From: Aerococcus sp. 1KP-2016
GTDB lineage: Bacteria > Bacillota > Bacilli > Lactobacillales > Aerococcaceae
Length of the DNA: 64,000 nucleotides
NCBI RefSeq assembly: GCF_002252085.1
Contig: NZ_NEEY01000001.1
Coordinates: 62,001-126,000, forward strand
Direction of reading: 5' to 3'
The notes under the pieces are model-generated. The model saw only the letters and a list, made by a program, of their open reading frames with translations. It ran no database searches and was not told where the DNA came from. The translations under genes were made by a program, and so were the position numbers. This document shows positions 16,647 through 25,970 of the stretch, one piece after another. Each line of letters opens with the position of its first letter. Position 1 is the stretch's first letter.

Positions 16647-16726
16647 AAAATATTGCTTATTAAATTCTCATTTTTTAATAAATTGCTTACAGCTTGAACA
16701 CCCAGGCATATTTTTACATTAAACTT

Positions 16727-16735
16727 TGTTATAAT
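16727..16735 (+). promoter_or_regulatory. Extended -10 promoter for the DUF1189 gene
   Basis: TGTTATAAT, an extended -10 element, lies about 70 bases ahead of the start codon. No good -35 box is visible. Confidence 0.5.
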
Positions 16736-16806
16736 AGAAGTTAGTATGAGAAATCACCATTTCTCCACAAAACGACTCCTTCGAGTTTACAGAAAAGAGC
16801 GAATGT

Positions 16807-17595
16807 ATGAAAGAAACCAACCTACTCGTCATCTTATATGATGCCATCGTAAATTATCCAAAAACCATCCGTGTCATCGCCTACTCTTATAAGCGCATGT
16901 TCGCCTATACCTTGCTGTTGGTCTCCCTAGCCTCCATCCCAAACTTCTTGGACACTCTTCAAGTATTTGACCTATTAGCAAGCAATGGGCAATCAGTAGC
17001 CAATCAAATTCCAGCCTATGAAATAGCAGATGGCAAAATGACAGCATCCGGCACAGAGCCATTCATATTCAAAACGGATTTAATGACCTATGCTTATGAC
17101 CCTGACAACCAAATAACAACTGATCAAGTCACGTCTGGTAACGGCAGTCTAATAACCTTAGAAAACAACACCGACAACGTTACACTGACTATCATGGGAC
17201 AAGCCATGGCCTTTACCTACGATCAATTGGCTGATTCAGCGAGCAGCGAAGGCTTAAAAGAAATCGTAATCGCCATGTCGACATTAAGCCTAGCTTACTA
17301 TCCACTTGTATTCATCATGGTAGTACTAGGAAATCTATTCAATATTTTACTAGCAGCAATCATGATTGCCATCATTATTGGTTTACTTCCAGATGCCATT
17401 CGCTTACGTTTGAAATTTAAAATGCGTCTACATCTAGCAATCGTAGCCATCACCATGCCCCTAATCGTGATAACAGTATGTAATTTATTTGGCCTATATG
17501 CCATTTACCAATTAGAATTGATGTACCTCTTCGCCTTAGTGCGCATCTGGCAACTACTGAAAAAAGTACAAGTCATCAAAATACCAAAAGATTAA
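16807..17595 (+). CDS. DUF1189-family membrane protein
   Basis: A 262-residue membrane protein that fits the DUF1189 family. One transmembrane helix near residues 30-50 is followed by an extracellular domain (about 60-150) and then four helices in the C-terminal half. The family is common in Firmicutes and its function is not established; some members lie near maltodextrin genes. Here it stands alone between sodA and cshB. Confidence 0.7.
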   Translation: MKETNLLVILYDAIVNYPKTIRVIAYSYKRMFAYTLLLVSLASIPNFLDTLQVFDLLASNGQSVANQIPAYEIADGKMTASGTEPFIFKTDLMTYAYDPDNQITTDQVTSGNGSLITLENNTDNVTLTIMGQAMAFTYDQLADSASSEGLKEIVIAMSTLSLAYYPLVFIMVVLGNLFNILLAAIMIAIIIGLLPDAIRLRLKFKMRLHLAIVAITMPLIVITVCNLFGLYAIYQLELMYLFALVRIWQLLKKVQVIKIPKD

Positions 17596-17603
17596 ACATC
17601 AAA

Positions 17604-17883
17604 GAGGCTGGGACAAAAAATTAAAATCATAGATTTTTGTCCTTACAGTGTACGTTCCTTGTGAGCCGTGGGACCATTGAAAGCCAAGGTCTTTCAATTT
17701 GAAATCGAGCCAAGGTCTCGATTTCATACCCTTTCACGGCTAAGGAACTACACTTTCAGTCCTTTAACCTGTTCCCATGATATATTTCAATCAAAAATAA
17801 TAAGAATTTTTTCAAAGTAAAAGGCGTACACAAGTCTTATTAAGAATTGTGTATGCCTTTTTAGAGCCTTTTGTCCCATCCTC
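17604..17883 (+). repeat. Dispersed repeat, copy A (complete)
   Basis: A 280-base element with terminal inverted repeats GAGGCTGGGACAAAA (17604-17618) and TTTTGTCCCATCCTC (17869-17883). The core (17639-17761) has an outer stem (GTTCCTT...GCCGTG with CACGGC...AAGGAAC). It encloses two hairpins with the loop CCAAGGT: ATTGAAAG/CTTTCAAT and GAAATCGAG/CTCGATTTC. A right-hand hairpin (GGCGTACAC/GTGTATGCC) completes it. No open frame, so it resembles a non-autonomous mobile element. Confidence 0.8.
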
Positions 17884-17924
17884 TTTTTTTATTGGATGGG
17901 GCGTTGATAGGATGGGTTGGCATT

Positions 17925-18075
17925 TTTCATTTATTTTCTTTCGATAATTGAAAAATTTACTTTATGATTCACTTATTCTGCCATATAAGTGAAAAGCGAT
18001 AAAATCATTCATTTATTTGGATGAATAAATGAATAAATCACCTGAAAATTCATCTATTTACTACATATAAGTAAA
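17925..18075. repeat. Ladder of dyads, 40-41-base period (array 2)
   Basis: Units start at about 17925, 17967, 18007 and 18048. Clear dyads are TTCACTTAT/ATAAGTGAA in the second unit and ATTCATTTATT/AATAAATGAAT in the third. The first and fourth are weaker. The arrangement matches array 1 in period and in paired but changing arms. It sits between the convergent DUF1189 and cshB genes. Confidence 0.55.
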
Positions 18076-18110
18076 AAACAGGCTGGGGCAAGTTAGCTCC
18101 CAGCCTGTTT
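18076..18110 (-). terminator. cshB terminator
   Basis: AAACAGGCTGGG (18076-18087) and CCCAGCCTGTTT (18099-18110) form a perfect 12-base-pair stem followed on the minus strand by a T-run. The stem contains the GGCTGGG motif of the dispersed-repeat ends. Confidence 0.7.
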
Positions 18111-18121
18111 CTGACGTGCAC

Positions 18122-18281
18122 TTCAAATCTAAGCGATTTTTGGCGCAGTCTATTAAAATCTGTTTCAAAAACCAGATTTGACTGCGTTTCAGAAAATTCG
18201 TTCAATCCCAAAGTACGGGCTTGAATTTCATTTTCTTCCAACGGTTCAAATCTAAACGGTTTTTGGCGCAGTCTAATTTTA
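18122..18281. repeat. Pair of about 35-base direct repeats
   Basis: Two near-identical stretches begin TTCAAATCTAA at 18122 and 18245 and end GGCGCAGTCTA, a 123-base period. The second ends at the stop of cshB. A reading frame through both (18050-18325, minus strand) looks like a by-product of the repeat. Confidence 0.6.
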
Positions 18282-19631
18282 ATAATCGACTTTGTTTTCT
18301 TCTTTGTTGCGTTTACGTTGGTCACGACGTTTGATTCGTTGATCTTTCATACGTGTGTCTTTATTGTGTTTCGCAATTTGACGACTTAATTTCTTTTTGT
18401 AGCCAGGTTTTACCTTACTACGTTTGGTACGTTCAATCATACCGGCAACAGCGTTATCCACTTCAGGTGCTCTTTGACGTGCAGAACGAGCATCGTGGTC
18501 TTTACCATCGATCATTTGGTGATTTTTGATGTCCTTAAATTCGAACTTGATACCTTTATTTTCCAACCATTCAATATCTTTCAATTCTTCTGGAATATAG
18601 AAAGTAATCGCTGTACCTGGTTTACCTTGACGGCCAGTACGACCAACACGGTGAATAAAGAATTCCAATTCATTCGGTACTTCGTAGTTGATGACATGAG
18701 AAACGCCATCAATATCAATCCCACGAGCCGCTAAGTCAGTAGCCACTACATATTGGAAATCTAAGTTTTGCACTTGTTTCATCACACGGCGACGTTCACG
18801 CGCTGGTAAATCCCCATGAATGTGACCAACATTCAAACCTTGAGATTTCAAGTATTTGTAAATTTCTTCAACTGTTTCTTTGGTATTCGCAAAGATTAAT
18901 GCTAAATATGGTTGCCCAATTGTTAGCGTATCGAATAACAAGGCTTTACGGTCGCGACCTTTCACAGGTACCAATAAGTTTTCGATTGTATCTGAAATCT
19001 TGTTTTTCGCTTCAATTGTTGACCAATCTGGATTAGACATATATTTCATCAAGAATGGTTTTAATTTTGGTGGTAAAGTTGCTGAGAAAACATACATTTT
19101 TAAGTTTTTCGGCATACGACCAGCAATTTGGTCAACCACATTAAGGAAACCTAAATCCAACGTCATATCGGCTTCATCTACAACGAAATCGCGTACTTGA
19201 TGCACTGAGATTTTATTGTTGTCGACTAAGTCTAGTAAACGTCCAGGGGTACCCACAACAATTTGCGGCATGTTTGATTCCAAACGGCTTGCTTGTTTTT
19301 GCGTATCCGTACCACCAAAAGCACGTTCAATATGAATTTCATCCGGTGAGAATGAAATAATTTGACGGGCTGCTTGATATAGCTGCTCAGCCAATTCACG
19401 ACTTGGCGCTGTAATCACCAATTGTGTGTGGTGCTCTGGCGTAATTTTGTTCAATAATGGTAATAGGAATGCATGTGATTTACCAGAACCTGTTTGGCTT
19501 TGGGCAATCACGTCACGCCCTGCTTGAATTTTAGGAATAACACTGGCTTGAATAGGTGACGGCTCTGTAAAGTTTAAATCTGCAAGAGCCTCATAAATAA
19601 AGGGTTTAAAATCATATTGTGTAAAAGACAT
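18279..19631 (-). CDS. cshB: DEAD-box RNA helicase
   Basis: A 450-residue ATP-dependent RNA helicase, closest by recall to CshB of Bacillus. Motifs in order: Q motif (EPSPIQ), Walker A (SQTGSGKS), PSRELAEQ, GTPGRLLDL, DEAD, SAT, ATDLAARGIDI and HRVGRTGRQG. A basic C-terminal tail (KVKPGYKKK, then a Lys/Arg-rich end) probably binds RNA. CshB-type helicases remodel RNA in the cold. The ATG at 19631 follows GGTGGGAG and gives the standard N-terminus; an upstream in-frame start at 19661 does not. Confidence 0.9.
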   Translation of the reverse strand: MSFTQYDFKPFIYEALADLNFTEPSPIQASVIPKIQAGRDVIAQSQTGSGKSHAFLLPLLNKITPEHHTQLVITAPSRELAEQLYQAARQIISFSPDEIHIERAFGGTDTQKQASRLESNMPQIVVGTPGRLLDLVDNNKISVHQVRDFVVDEADMTLDLGFLNVVDQIAGRMPKNLKMYVFSATLPPKLKPFLMKYMSNPDWSTIEAKNKISDTIENLLVPVKGRDRKALLFDTLTIGQPYLALIFANTKETVEEIYKYLKSQGLNVGHIHGDLPARERRRVMKQVQNLDFQYVVATDLAARGIDIDGVSHVINYEVPNELEFFIHRVGRTGRQGKPGTAITFYIPEELKDIEWLENKGIKFEFKDIKNHQMIDGKDHDARSARQRAPEVDNAVAGMIERTKRSKVKPGYKKKLSRQIAKHNKDTRMKDQRIKRRDQRKRNKEENKVDY

Positions 19632-19767
19632 CGTCTCCCACCTTTCTCGCTTGCGCATCAACGCAAGAATTGTTCTTTTTGCTCATCCTAACTAGTATAC
19701 CATTTTTCTTGTGAAATCTATAATAATAGCTGTATTAAAAATTCCTAAGAAAATCAAGTACATATCC

Positions 19768-19797
19768 TTGTGAAAGCATCGAACATTCGTATATAAT
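19768..19797 (+). promoter_or_regulatory. zwf: zwf promoter
   Basis: A -35 box TTGTGA (19768-19773) and a -10 box TATAAT (19792-19797) with an 18-base spacer. A start about 10 bases further on leaves a short leader. Confidence 0.6.
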
Positions 19798-19826
19798 AAA
19801 TGAGAACTATGAAAGGATGTAGCATA

Positions 19827-21293
19827 ATGACTAATAAACAAGTTGGTGGGCTTATCGTTATGTTTGGCGCTGCTGGAGACTTAGCGCGTCGTAAACTTTA
19901 CCCATCTTTATTCCGCTTATATCAACGCCAATTACTATCTGAAAACTTTGCCCTATTAGGTAACTCACGTCGTGAATGGTCTGACGACTATTTCCGCGAG
20001 ATTGTTTTAGATTCGATTAGTGATCAAAAAGCTGACGAAACCACTGTAAATAATTTTATTCAACATTTCTTCTACGTATCACATGATGCAACCAAAGCCG
20101 AAGATTATGATAACTTAAAGACTTCAATGGATAAATTAGCTGAAGAATTCAATACTGGTGGCAAGAATCTTTATTACCTTTCAACTGCCCCATCCATCTT
20201 CCCTGATATTACCAAAGGTCTAAAAGATGCTGGCATCGTAACCGATGGTGGTACCCACCGTGTAATCCTTGAAAAACCATTTGGTACTGACTTAGCATCA
20301 GCTGGTGAATTAAACAAGGCCTTAGAAATATCTTTCGATGAAAAAGATATTTACCGAATTGACCACTATCTTGGTAAAGAAATGGTACAAAACATCCTTA
20401 CAACACGTTACTTCAACCCTGTAGTTGAAGCCATGTTAAATAGCCAATATGTCTCAAACATCCAAATTACCCTAGCTGAAGATATGCCAGTTGGTACTCG
20501 TGGTGGTTATTATGACAAATCTGGTGCCATTCGTGACATGTTCCAAAACCACATTTTACAAGTAGCAACATTGTTAGGTATGGAATTGCCTGAAAACTTG
20601 GATCAAGATGCTGTACATGCAAGTAAATTAGCCTTCATGAAGGAGATTGCTTCTTTCACACCAGAACAAACCGATAAACAAATGGTGCGTGCACAATACA
20701 CTGCAAGTTCTGATGGTGAATTCATCAACTACTTAGATGAAAATGAAGTGGCCAAGGATTCAGTTACTGAAACCTACCTTGCTGGTTACTTCCAAGTCAA
20801 TAATGACCGTTGGGGTAATGTGCCGTTCTACTTCAAAACGGGTAAAGCTTTGGCTGATAAACACACCACTGTTGAAATCATCTTGAATGAAAAAGTAAAT
20901 GAAGCTGATATTGCAAAACCATGCAATCCAGATCAAACACGCATTACTTTCAGTATTCAACCTGAAACCGGCATTGCCTTCCATTTGAATCAAAAATTAC
21001 CAGGTGAAGCCCTAGCGCCAAATCTTGTAACCATCAATTCAGATGTGGATGAATTAATTGCCGCCTATGTACCAGATGCATACGAAAAATTAATTTACGA
21101 TGCTCTTATCGGCGACCAAACCAACTTCTCAACTTGGAACGAACTTGCTGAACAATGGCGTATCGTTGATTCAATTATCGAAAACTGGAAAAACGACGGC
21201 ATCACAAGTTTACCAACCTATGAAGGTAAATCACGTGGCCCTAAAGAAGCCGACGAGCTCTTACGCCAAAACGGCCATTGCTGGGTTCAATAA
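19827..21293 (+). CDS. zwf: Glucose-6-phosphate dehydrogenase
   Basis: A 488-residue cytosolic enzyme that oxidises glucose-6-phosphate to 6-phosphogluconolactone with NADP and opens the pentose phosphate pathway. The dinucleotide site GAAGDLARRKLYP is near the N-terminus and the active-site signature RIDHYLGKE near residue 180. Length is normal. I start at the ATG at 19827 because AAAGGA is 9 bases upstream; the frame is open to 19800. It is a single gene with its own terminator. Confidence 0.96.
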   Translation: MTNKQVGGLIVMFGAAGDLARRKLYPSLFRLYQRQLLSENFALLGNSRREWSDDYFREIVLDSISDQKADETTVNNFIQHFFYVSHDATKAEDYDNLKTSMDKLAEEFNTGGKNLYYLSTAPSIFPDITKGLKDAGIVTDGGTHRVILEKPFGTDLASAGELNKALEISFDEKDIYRIDHYLGKEMVQNILTTRYFNPVVEAMLNSQYVSNIQITLAEDMPVGTRGGYYDKSGAIRDMFQNHILQVATLLGMELPENLDQDAVHASKLAFMKEIASFTPEQTDKQMVRAQYTASSDGEFINYLDENEVAKDSVTETYLAGYFQVNNDRWGNVPFYFKTGKALADKHTTVEIILNEKVNEADIAKPCNPDQTRITFSIQPETGIAFHLNQKLPGEALAPNLVTINSDVDELIAAYVPDAYEKLIYDALIGDQTNFSTWNELAEQWRIVDSIIENWKNDGITSLPTYEGKSRGPKEADELLRQNGHCWVQ

Positions 21294-21307
21294 TACGCAT
21301 ATACTTT

Positions 21308-21337
21308 AAAAAGACGGTGCCTCGGCATCGTCTTTTT
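21308..21337 (+). terminator. zwf terminator
   Basis: AAAAAGACG (21308-21316) pairs with CGTCTTTTT (21329-21337), with inner pairs GGTGCC/GGCATC, followed by more T. Confidence 0.8.
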
Positions 21338-21366
21338 TTATAGGTGATTTTTGTCTTACCTGTGTT

Positions 21367-21417
21367 AATAAGTCACGATTCCCCCTAGATGTGACTTATC
21401 TGACAAAAATAAGTCAC
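21367..21417. repeat. Two-unit 41-base direct repeat with dyad
   Basis: AATAAGTCAC occurs at 21367-21376 and 21408-21417, exactly 41 bases apart. The first is followed by GTGACTTAT, forming a dyad. Period and location (between convergent zwf and nrnA) match the larger ladders at 15.6 and 17.9 kb. Confidence 0.45.
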
Positions 21418-21468
21418 ATCATTTGGGACAATCCAGCCCTTGCAATTTGCAACCATTTGCTCACAAAA

Positions 21469-21510
21469 AAGCCTGCGCATCCACTAGTTTTCTAGTCAAT
21501 ACTCAGGCTT
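21469..21510 (-). terminator. nrnA terminator
   Basis: AAGCCTG (21469-21475) and CAGGCTT (21504-21510) form the outer stem and ACTAG/CTAGT the inner stem. A T-run follows on the minus strand. Confidence 0.65.
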
Positions 21511-21530
21511 ATTTTGTCATTCAATCAATT

Positions 21531-22493
21531 TTAGTCATAAAAGTGTTCGCGACGGTATGCGATAGCAACTTCGCCTAATTGGGCTAGTAATTCATCTTTT
21601 TCGGCTTCAGAATAAACGTTGGCACCTGAAGCTTTCTCATGACCACCACCATCATGTTGGGCAGCAATGTGGTTGATTGCTGGACCCTTAGAGCGGATGC
21701 GGGCCCGAATTTTACCATCTGGTTGCTCAATAAAGTTGACCCAGGTGATGACGCCTTCGATGGTACCAGGGATTTGAACGACTTGATAGGTTTCATTAGC
21801 GGTTAAGTCTAATGATTGTAATAAGTCTTGTGAAATATACACAGAGTTCACTGTACCTTGAGCTGATAATTTCATATTTTGTAAGACATAGGCTTGCAAA
21901 CGTGCTTGCGAAATGGATTGTGTATTGGATTCTTGCATCAAGTCAGATGCGGGGAAGTCATAACGCAATAATTCACCTGCAATTGCCATAGTAGTTGGTG
22001 TGGTGTTGTCATATAGGAAACGACCGGTATCACCAACAATACCTAGGAAGAAACATTTAGCTGCTTCATCATTCATTTGTAAGGCATTGTCTTCGTCTAA
22101 GACGATAGAAGCCCATAATTCTGACGTAGAAGAAATTTCAGGTTTCACAATCATATAGTCCCCGTATGGATCCTCATTTGGATGATGGTCAATTTTAACT
22201 AAAGTTGCACCCTTTTTGTAGCGTTGATCATCGATACGTGGGCGGTTAGCTGAATCGTTCACGATAACTAAAGCATTTTTATATTTATCATCATTGATGT
22301 CATCCATATCCCCGAATTCTGCAAGGGAATCATCGTCTAATCCGACTGCATAGATTTCCTTGCCTGGATAAGTTTCTTCCAGCACGGCCTTTAAGCCCAT
22401 TTGTGAGCCTAGGGCATCTGGATCCGGGCGAACGTGACGGTGGATAATAATGACATCATGTTCAACGATTGCAGCTAATATTTTATCTAACAT
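21531..22493 (-). CDS. nrnA: Oligoribonuclease / pAp phosphatase (DHH family)
   Basis: A 320-residue DHH-DHHA1 phosphoesterase. Motifs include RPDPDALGSQ near residue 22, IVNDSA, DHHPNEDPYGD near residue 105 and the C-terminal GGGHEKASG. NrnA degrades nano-RNAs of two to five nucleotides and dephosphorylates 3'-phosphoadenosine 5'-phosphate in the cytosol, with Mn as cofactor. It lies directly behind ytoI, a pairing also kept in Bacillus. Confidence 0.92.
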   Translation of the reverse strand: MLDKILAAIVEHDVIIIHRHVRPDPDALGSQMGLKAVLEETYPGKEIYAVGLDDDSLAEFGDMDDINDDKYKNALVIVNDSANRPRIDDQRYKKGATLVKIDHHPNEDPYGDYMIVKPEISSTSELWASIVLDEDNALQMNDEAAKCFFLGIVGDTGRFLYDNTTPTTMAIAGELLRYDFPASDLMQESNTQSISQARLQAYVLQNMKLSAQGTVNSVYISQDLLQSLDLTANETYQVVQIPGTIEGVITWVNFIEQPDGKIRARIRSKGPAINHIAAQHDGGGHEKASGANVYSEAEKDELLAQLGEVAIAYRREHFYD

Positions 22494-22551
22494 ATTGACC
22501 TCTTTCTAAGTCCTAAAAATTTCATTTGTATGATTGTTGGTATTACATTTA

Positions 22552-23871
22552 TTAATTGGTTAGTGATTTCACACTAGCCAGTGCCTTGGTCATAATTTGT
22601 TTACCGTGGTAAATGGTCACATCTATTTCCATAGATCGACGGGATACATCTAAGAATTCCAGTACAATATCAATGGTACTTTGTAGCGGCACTAATTTCA
22701 AATTATATACTGTAACCTTGTCCACGACAATGGCTTTGTCTTGCGTTTTCTTCACAAATTGTTTGATGGCTAGCTGAACAATGGCACTTTGTAGGGCATT
22801 GGACATGGCACCAAAATCATTTGTTAGAGAAACGTCGCTCAAGAAACGGTAGCGTGCCTTGGTAAAATCATCTTGCGCGTCTACAAATTTTAATTTGTCC
22901 GCAAGCAACATCTCGATGCGGTTTTCACTTTGCTCCGTTTGTTGCGTGTATTGCAGGGTGCGTAAGACATCTTGTCGTGACAAAATCCCTTGTAAGTATT
23001 CATCTTCATCAACAACTGGCAAAATTTCAAGTCCATCCCAAATCATCATGTGCGTAATGCTGGCTACTGACATTGGTTTCTTGGCAGAAATTGGCGTAGC
23101 TGTCATCGCTTTGGATAATTGTGTTTCTGGATCAAAGTCCAAAATGTCCTTGGCAGTAATAATCCCTGCAAGTTTTCCATCTGGTTCACATACTGGAAAA
23201 CGGGTATGACCAGAGTCTTCAGATAACTGGCGGTAGGCGGTAATAGTATCCGTGGTATATAGGAACTGCGTTTGATTTAACGGGATATAAATATCTTCAA
23301 CGAGTAGGATATCTTTTTGCATTGAACGCTCTATCATGGCCTTATTAATCAAGGTAGCCGTTGCGTAGGTATCGAAGGTCACACTTAATAGTGGTACTTC
23401 GCGCGCATTGGCTAGGTCCACGATGTCATTGCTCGGCTTGAAACCACCTGAAATCAGTACGGCGATATCATTTTCCAAGGCGATACGTTGGATTTCCTCT
23501 CGGTTCCCAACGATCATCAAGGCGTTTGGTTCGATATAACGACGCATACCATCTGCTTCCATGGCACCGATAATAAATTTGCGGACTTCATGGTCAAGCC
23601 CCGTCGCTCCACCAAGTACCTGGCAGTCGGTTACTTTGATAATTTCCTCAATCGTCAGATGTTGCATGCGGCGATTTTCATTTTCTTCCACCCGCACTGT
23701 GCCGACGCGTTCTTTGGTTGCCACCAGATGTAGGTTTTCAGCCGCCTTAATGGCACGATAGGCAGTTCCCTCAGAAACCTTTAAATTACGGGCAATACTA
23801 CGCACCGAAATTCTGGCATCAATTGGTAAATTTTTAATATATTGGATAATTTGCTCATGTTTGGTAGCCAT
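22552..23871 (-). CDS. ytoI: YtoI-type HTH-DRTGG-CBS-hotdog protein
   Basis: A 439-residue multidomain protein. An N-terminal winged helix (about residues 15-60) is followed by a DRTGG domain (about 70-180), two CBS domains (about 195-310) and a C-terminal hotdog-like domain (about 325-435). CBS pairs usually sense adenosine nucleotides, so this is probably a nucleotide-responsive DNA-binding regulator, but its targets are unknown. The gene order ytoI-nrnA is conserved, hinting at a tie to nano-RNA or nucleotide signalling. A good GAGGAG precedes the ATG. Confidence 0.85.
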   Translation of the reverse strand: MATKHEQIIQYIKNLPIDARISVRSIARNLKVSEGTAYRAIKAAENLHLVATKERVGTVRVEENENRRMQHLTIEEIIKVTDCQVLGGATGLDHEVRKFIIGAMEADGMRRYIEPNALMIVGNREEIQRIALENDIAVLISGGFKPSNDIVDLANAREVPLLSVTFDTYATATLINKAMIERSMQKDILLVEDIYIPLNQTQFLYTTDTITAYRQLSEDSGHTRFPVCEPDGKLAGIITAKDILDFDPETQLSKAMTATPISAKKPMSVASITHMMIWDGLEILPVVDEDEYLQGILSRQDVLRTLQYTQQTEQSENRIEMLLADKLKFVDAQDDFTKARYRFLSDVSLTNDFGAMSNALQSAIVQLAIKQFVKKTQDKAIVVDKVTVYNLKLVPLQSTIDIVLEFLDVSRRSMEIDVTIYHGKQIMTKALASVKSLTN

Positions 23872-23907
23872 TTGCTTCGCTCCTCAGTTTATTGTCGGTC
23901 AATCAAA

Positions 23908-25122
23908 CTAAAAAGCTTCTGGCTCTGTTTGATTGTCTTGATTCGGTTCTTGGTTCTTGCGGTTGTCATCCACTGCACCAGGAGAACCTTTTTCTTTCTG
24001 ATCTTCAAATAGATTTAAGCGGATATTTTCAAAAGTAATTTCAGTTAAATCGGACAAGGTGATGCCAAGTAGACGCACACCTTTTGACACATCCCCATAC
24101 TCTTGCCATAAATCCGCTGCATAAAAATAAATATCCGCTGTATCAACAATGGAATCCACCAAGGACCGCTGCCTTGTAACCGTAGTAAAGTCCGCATCAC
24201 GAAACTTCAAGGTCACTACCTTACCGTGCACACCCTTATCCTTCATGGCTTTGCTGACACTTCCTGCCAGCTTGCGCAAGGTTTCCTCGACTTCATTGTC
24301 GTGGTAGAGAAATGGGTAAAAAGTACGCTCCTTACCAATGGATTTGCGTACCCTTGACACTTTGACAGGGCGGTTATCTACCCCACGTACACGTTCATAT
24401 AAAGCTAAGCCGGCCTTGCCGAAATATTGAATGCACTCATCTTGTGACAAATTCTTCAGGTCTGCACCCGTGTAAATGCCCAAATCATGCATTTTTTCCG
24501 CCGATCTCGTCCCAACCCCATAATAGTCTTCAATAGGCAATTGCTCTAGGAAGGGAATCGCGCGTTTGGGGGTAATGATAGTCATGCCAAATGGTTTTTG
24601 ATAGTCCGAAGCGAGTTTAGCGATAAACTTGTTATATGATACGCCGATGGAACAAGTTAAATTTAGCTCCTGATAGATGGCAGTCTGGATTTCCTTGGCG
24701 ACATCCATCGCATAAGCGAGTCCCATCTTATTTTTGGTGACATCAAGGAAGGCCTCATCAATGGATAAGGGCTCGATGATATCGGTATAACGTTTGAAAA
24801 TTGCGCGAACCTGTTGCGATACCTCACGATATTTTTCATAGTTACCGGAAACAAAAATCCCCTGCGGACACAGACGATATGCCTCCGCAGCCGACATGGC
24901 AGAATGAACACCAAATTTTCTGGCTTCATATGAGGCCGTCGAAACCACACCTTTCCCCGAATTTTCCTTGGGGTGGCGGGCGATTATGACTGGTTTCCCG
25001 CGATATTCCGGGTTATCTCGTTGCTCGATTGAGGCGAAAAAAGCGTCCATATCAACATGTAATATTTTCCGCGATCCATCTATTACTGGATCATCAAAAG
25101 ACAATATCCCAATTGTACGCAC
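23908..25122 (-). CDS. dinB: DNA polymerase IV
   Basis: A 404-residue Y-family translesion polymerase. The catalytic acidic motifs are HVDMDAFFASIEQ near the N-terminus and SIDEAFLDVT near residue 100. A little-finger domain and a probable sliding-clamp motif (RLNLFED) lie near the C-terminus. I start at the GTG at 25122, because AAGGAGG is 7 bases upstream; the ATG two codons earlier overlaps the ribosome binding site. No LexA box is visible in its short upstream gap, unlike the second Y-family gene at 39.2-40.6 kb. Confidence 0.93.
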   Translation of the reverse strand: MRTIGILSFDDPVIDGSRKILHVDMDAFFASIEQRDNPEYRGKPVIIARHPKENSGKGVVSTASYEARKFGVHSAMSAAEAYRLCPQGIFVSGNYEKYREVSQQVRAIFKRYTDIIEPLSIDEAFLDVTKNKMGLAYAMDVAKEIQTAIYQELNLTCSIGVSYNKFIAKLASDYQKPFGMTIITPKRAIPFLEQLPIEDYYGVGTRSAEKMHDLGIYTGADLKNLSQDECIQYFGKAGLALYERVRGVDNRPVKVSRVRKSIGKERTFYPFLYHDNEVEETLRKLAGSVSKAMKDKGVHGKVVTLKFRDADFTTVTRQRSLVDSIVDTADIYFYAADLWQEYGDVSKGVRLLGITLSDLTEITFENIRLNLFEDQKEKGSPGAVDDNRKNQEPNQDNQTEPEAF

Positions 25123-25166
25123 GTTCATCCCTCCTTCTGATCATTACCCGGTTGAAGGTGAAAAAA

Positions 25167-25814
25167 TTAGTCCTTCTCTACAAAAACATTTACGGTTGCT
25201 TTAGGGTTCAACACAACATTTTCCCCTTTACGCCCAATCGTATATGAATTATCGAAGTTTTCAATTTCTTCTACAGTATATTTTTTGTCTAATTTGATTT
25301 CTAACTTGTCTAGATAAGTTAGAAGATCACGGTCATCTGTAACACGTTTAATCTTGAATTTATCACCTACAGCTAAATCTGCCAAAGGCGTTGTTGCTTC
25401 AGGTGCTGCTTTACCATCCTTATCAGGAATTGCACCACCATGTGGACAATATGTTGGATTACCTAAAAATGCATCTAGGCTGTCAACAAATAATTCTGAA
25501 CCAGCATGTTCCAACTGTTCAGCCTCTTCGTGGACTTGATCCCAGTCATAGCCAAGTTTTTCATACAAGAACATTTCCCAAATACGGTGACGTCTCACTA
25601 GTGATGCACCCATTTTGGTACCTTCTTCAGTTAATTGTACACCTTGATAGGGAATGTAAGTAACCCATCCCTCATCCTGTAACTTGCTGATCATTTCAGT
25701 AACTGACGCCGCTGAAATATTCAATGCCTCACTAATCGCCTTGTTCCCAACACGTTCAGCTTGACCACCAAACTCAAAAATAACTTTCATGTAATCTTCT
25801 CTACTTTTAGACAT
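25167..25814 (-). CDS. DtxR/MntR-family metal-dependent repressor
   Basis: A 215-residue regulator. The N-terminal winged helix (ISEALNISAASVTEMISKL) is followed by the metal-binding dimerisation domain (HRIWEMFL, HEEAEQLEH, YCPHGG) and a C-terminal FeoA/SH3-like domain (from about residue 145). The layout is that of SirR/MntR-type repressors that sense Mn or Fe and control metal uptake. No transporter gene is adjacent, so its targets are elsewhere. The ATG at 25814 follows AAAGGTGAT. Confidence 0.88.
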   Translation of the reverse strand: MSKSREDYMKVIFEFGGQAERVGNKAISEALNISAASVTEMISKLQDEGWVTYIPYQGVQLTEEGTKMGASLVRRHRIWEMFLYEKLGYDWDQVHEEAEQLEHAGSELFVDSLDAFLGNPTYCPHGGAIPDKDGKAAPEATTPLADLAVGDKFKIKRVTDDRDLLTYLDKLEIKLDKKYTVEEIENFDNSYTIGRKGENVVLNPKATVNVFVEKD

Positions 25815-25970
25815 GACTATCACCTTTCCACTCTCTATTTCTAACCTTATTATACCTTAAATTTAGGCAAAAAAGGAAAAAGGCACACTTTTTTATAGAT
25901 ATACCTAAAAAAATTTTAAACCAATTTGAGAGAAAAATATTAATATTATTTTTCACTAACCTTATACAAA

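Noticed and set aside
18050-18325. 91-codon gene on the minus strand
   Set aside because: It runs through the direct repeats and the cshB terminator, has no ribosome binding site, and overlaps the cshB end.
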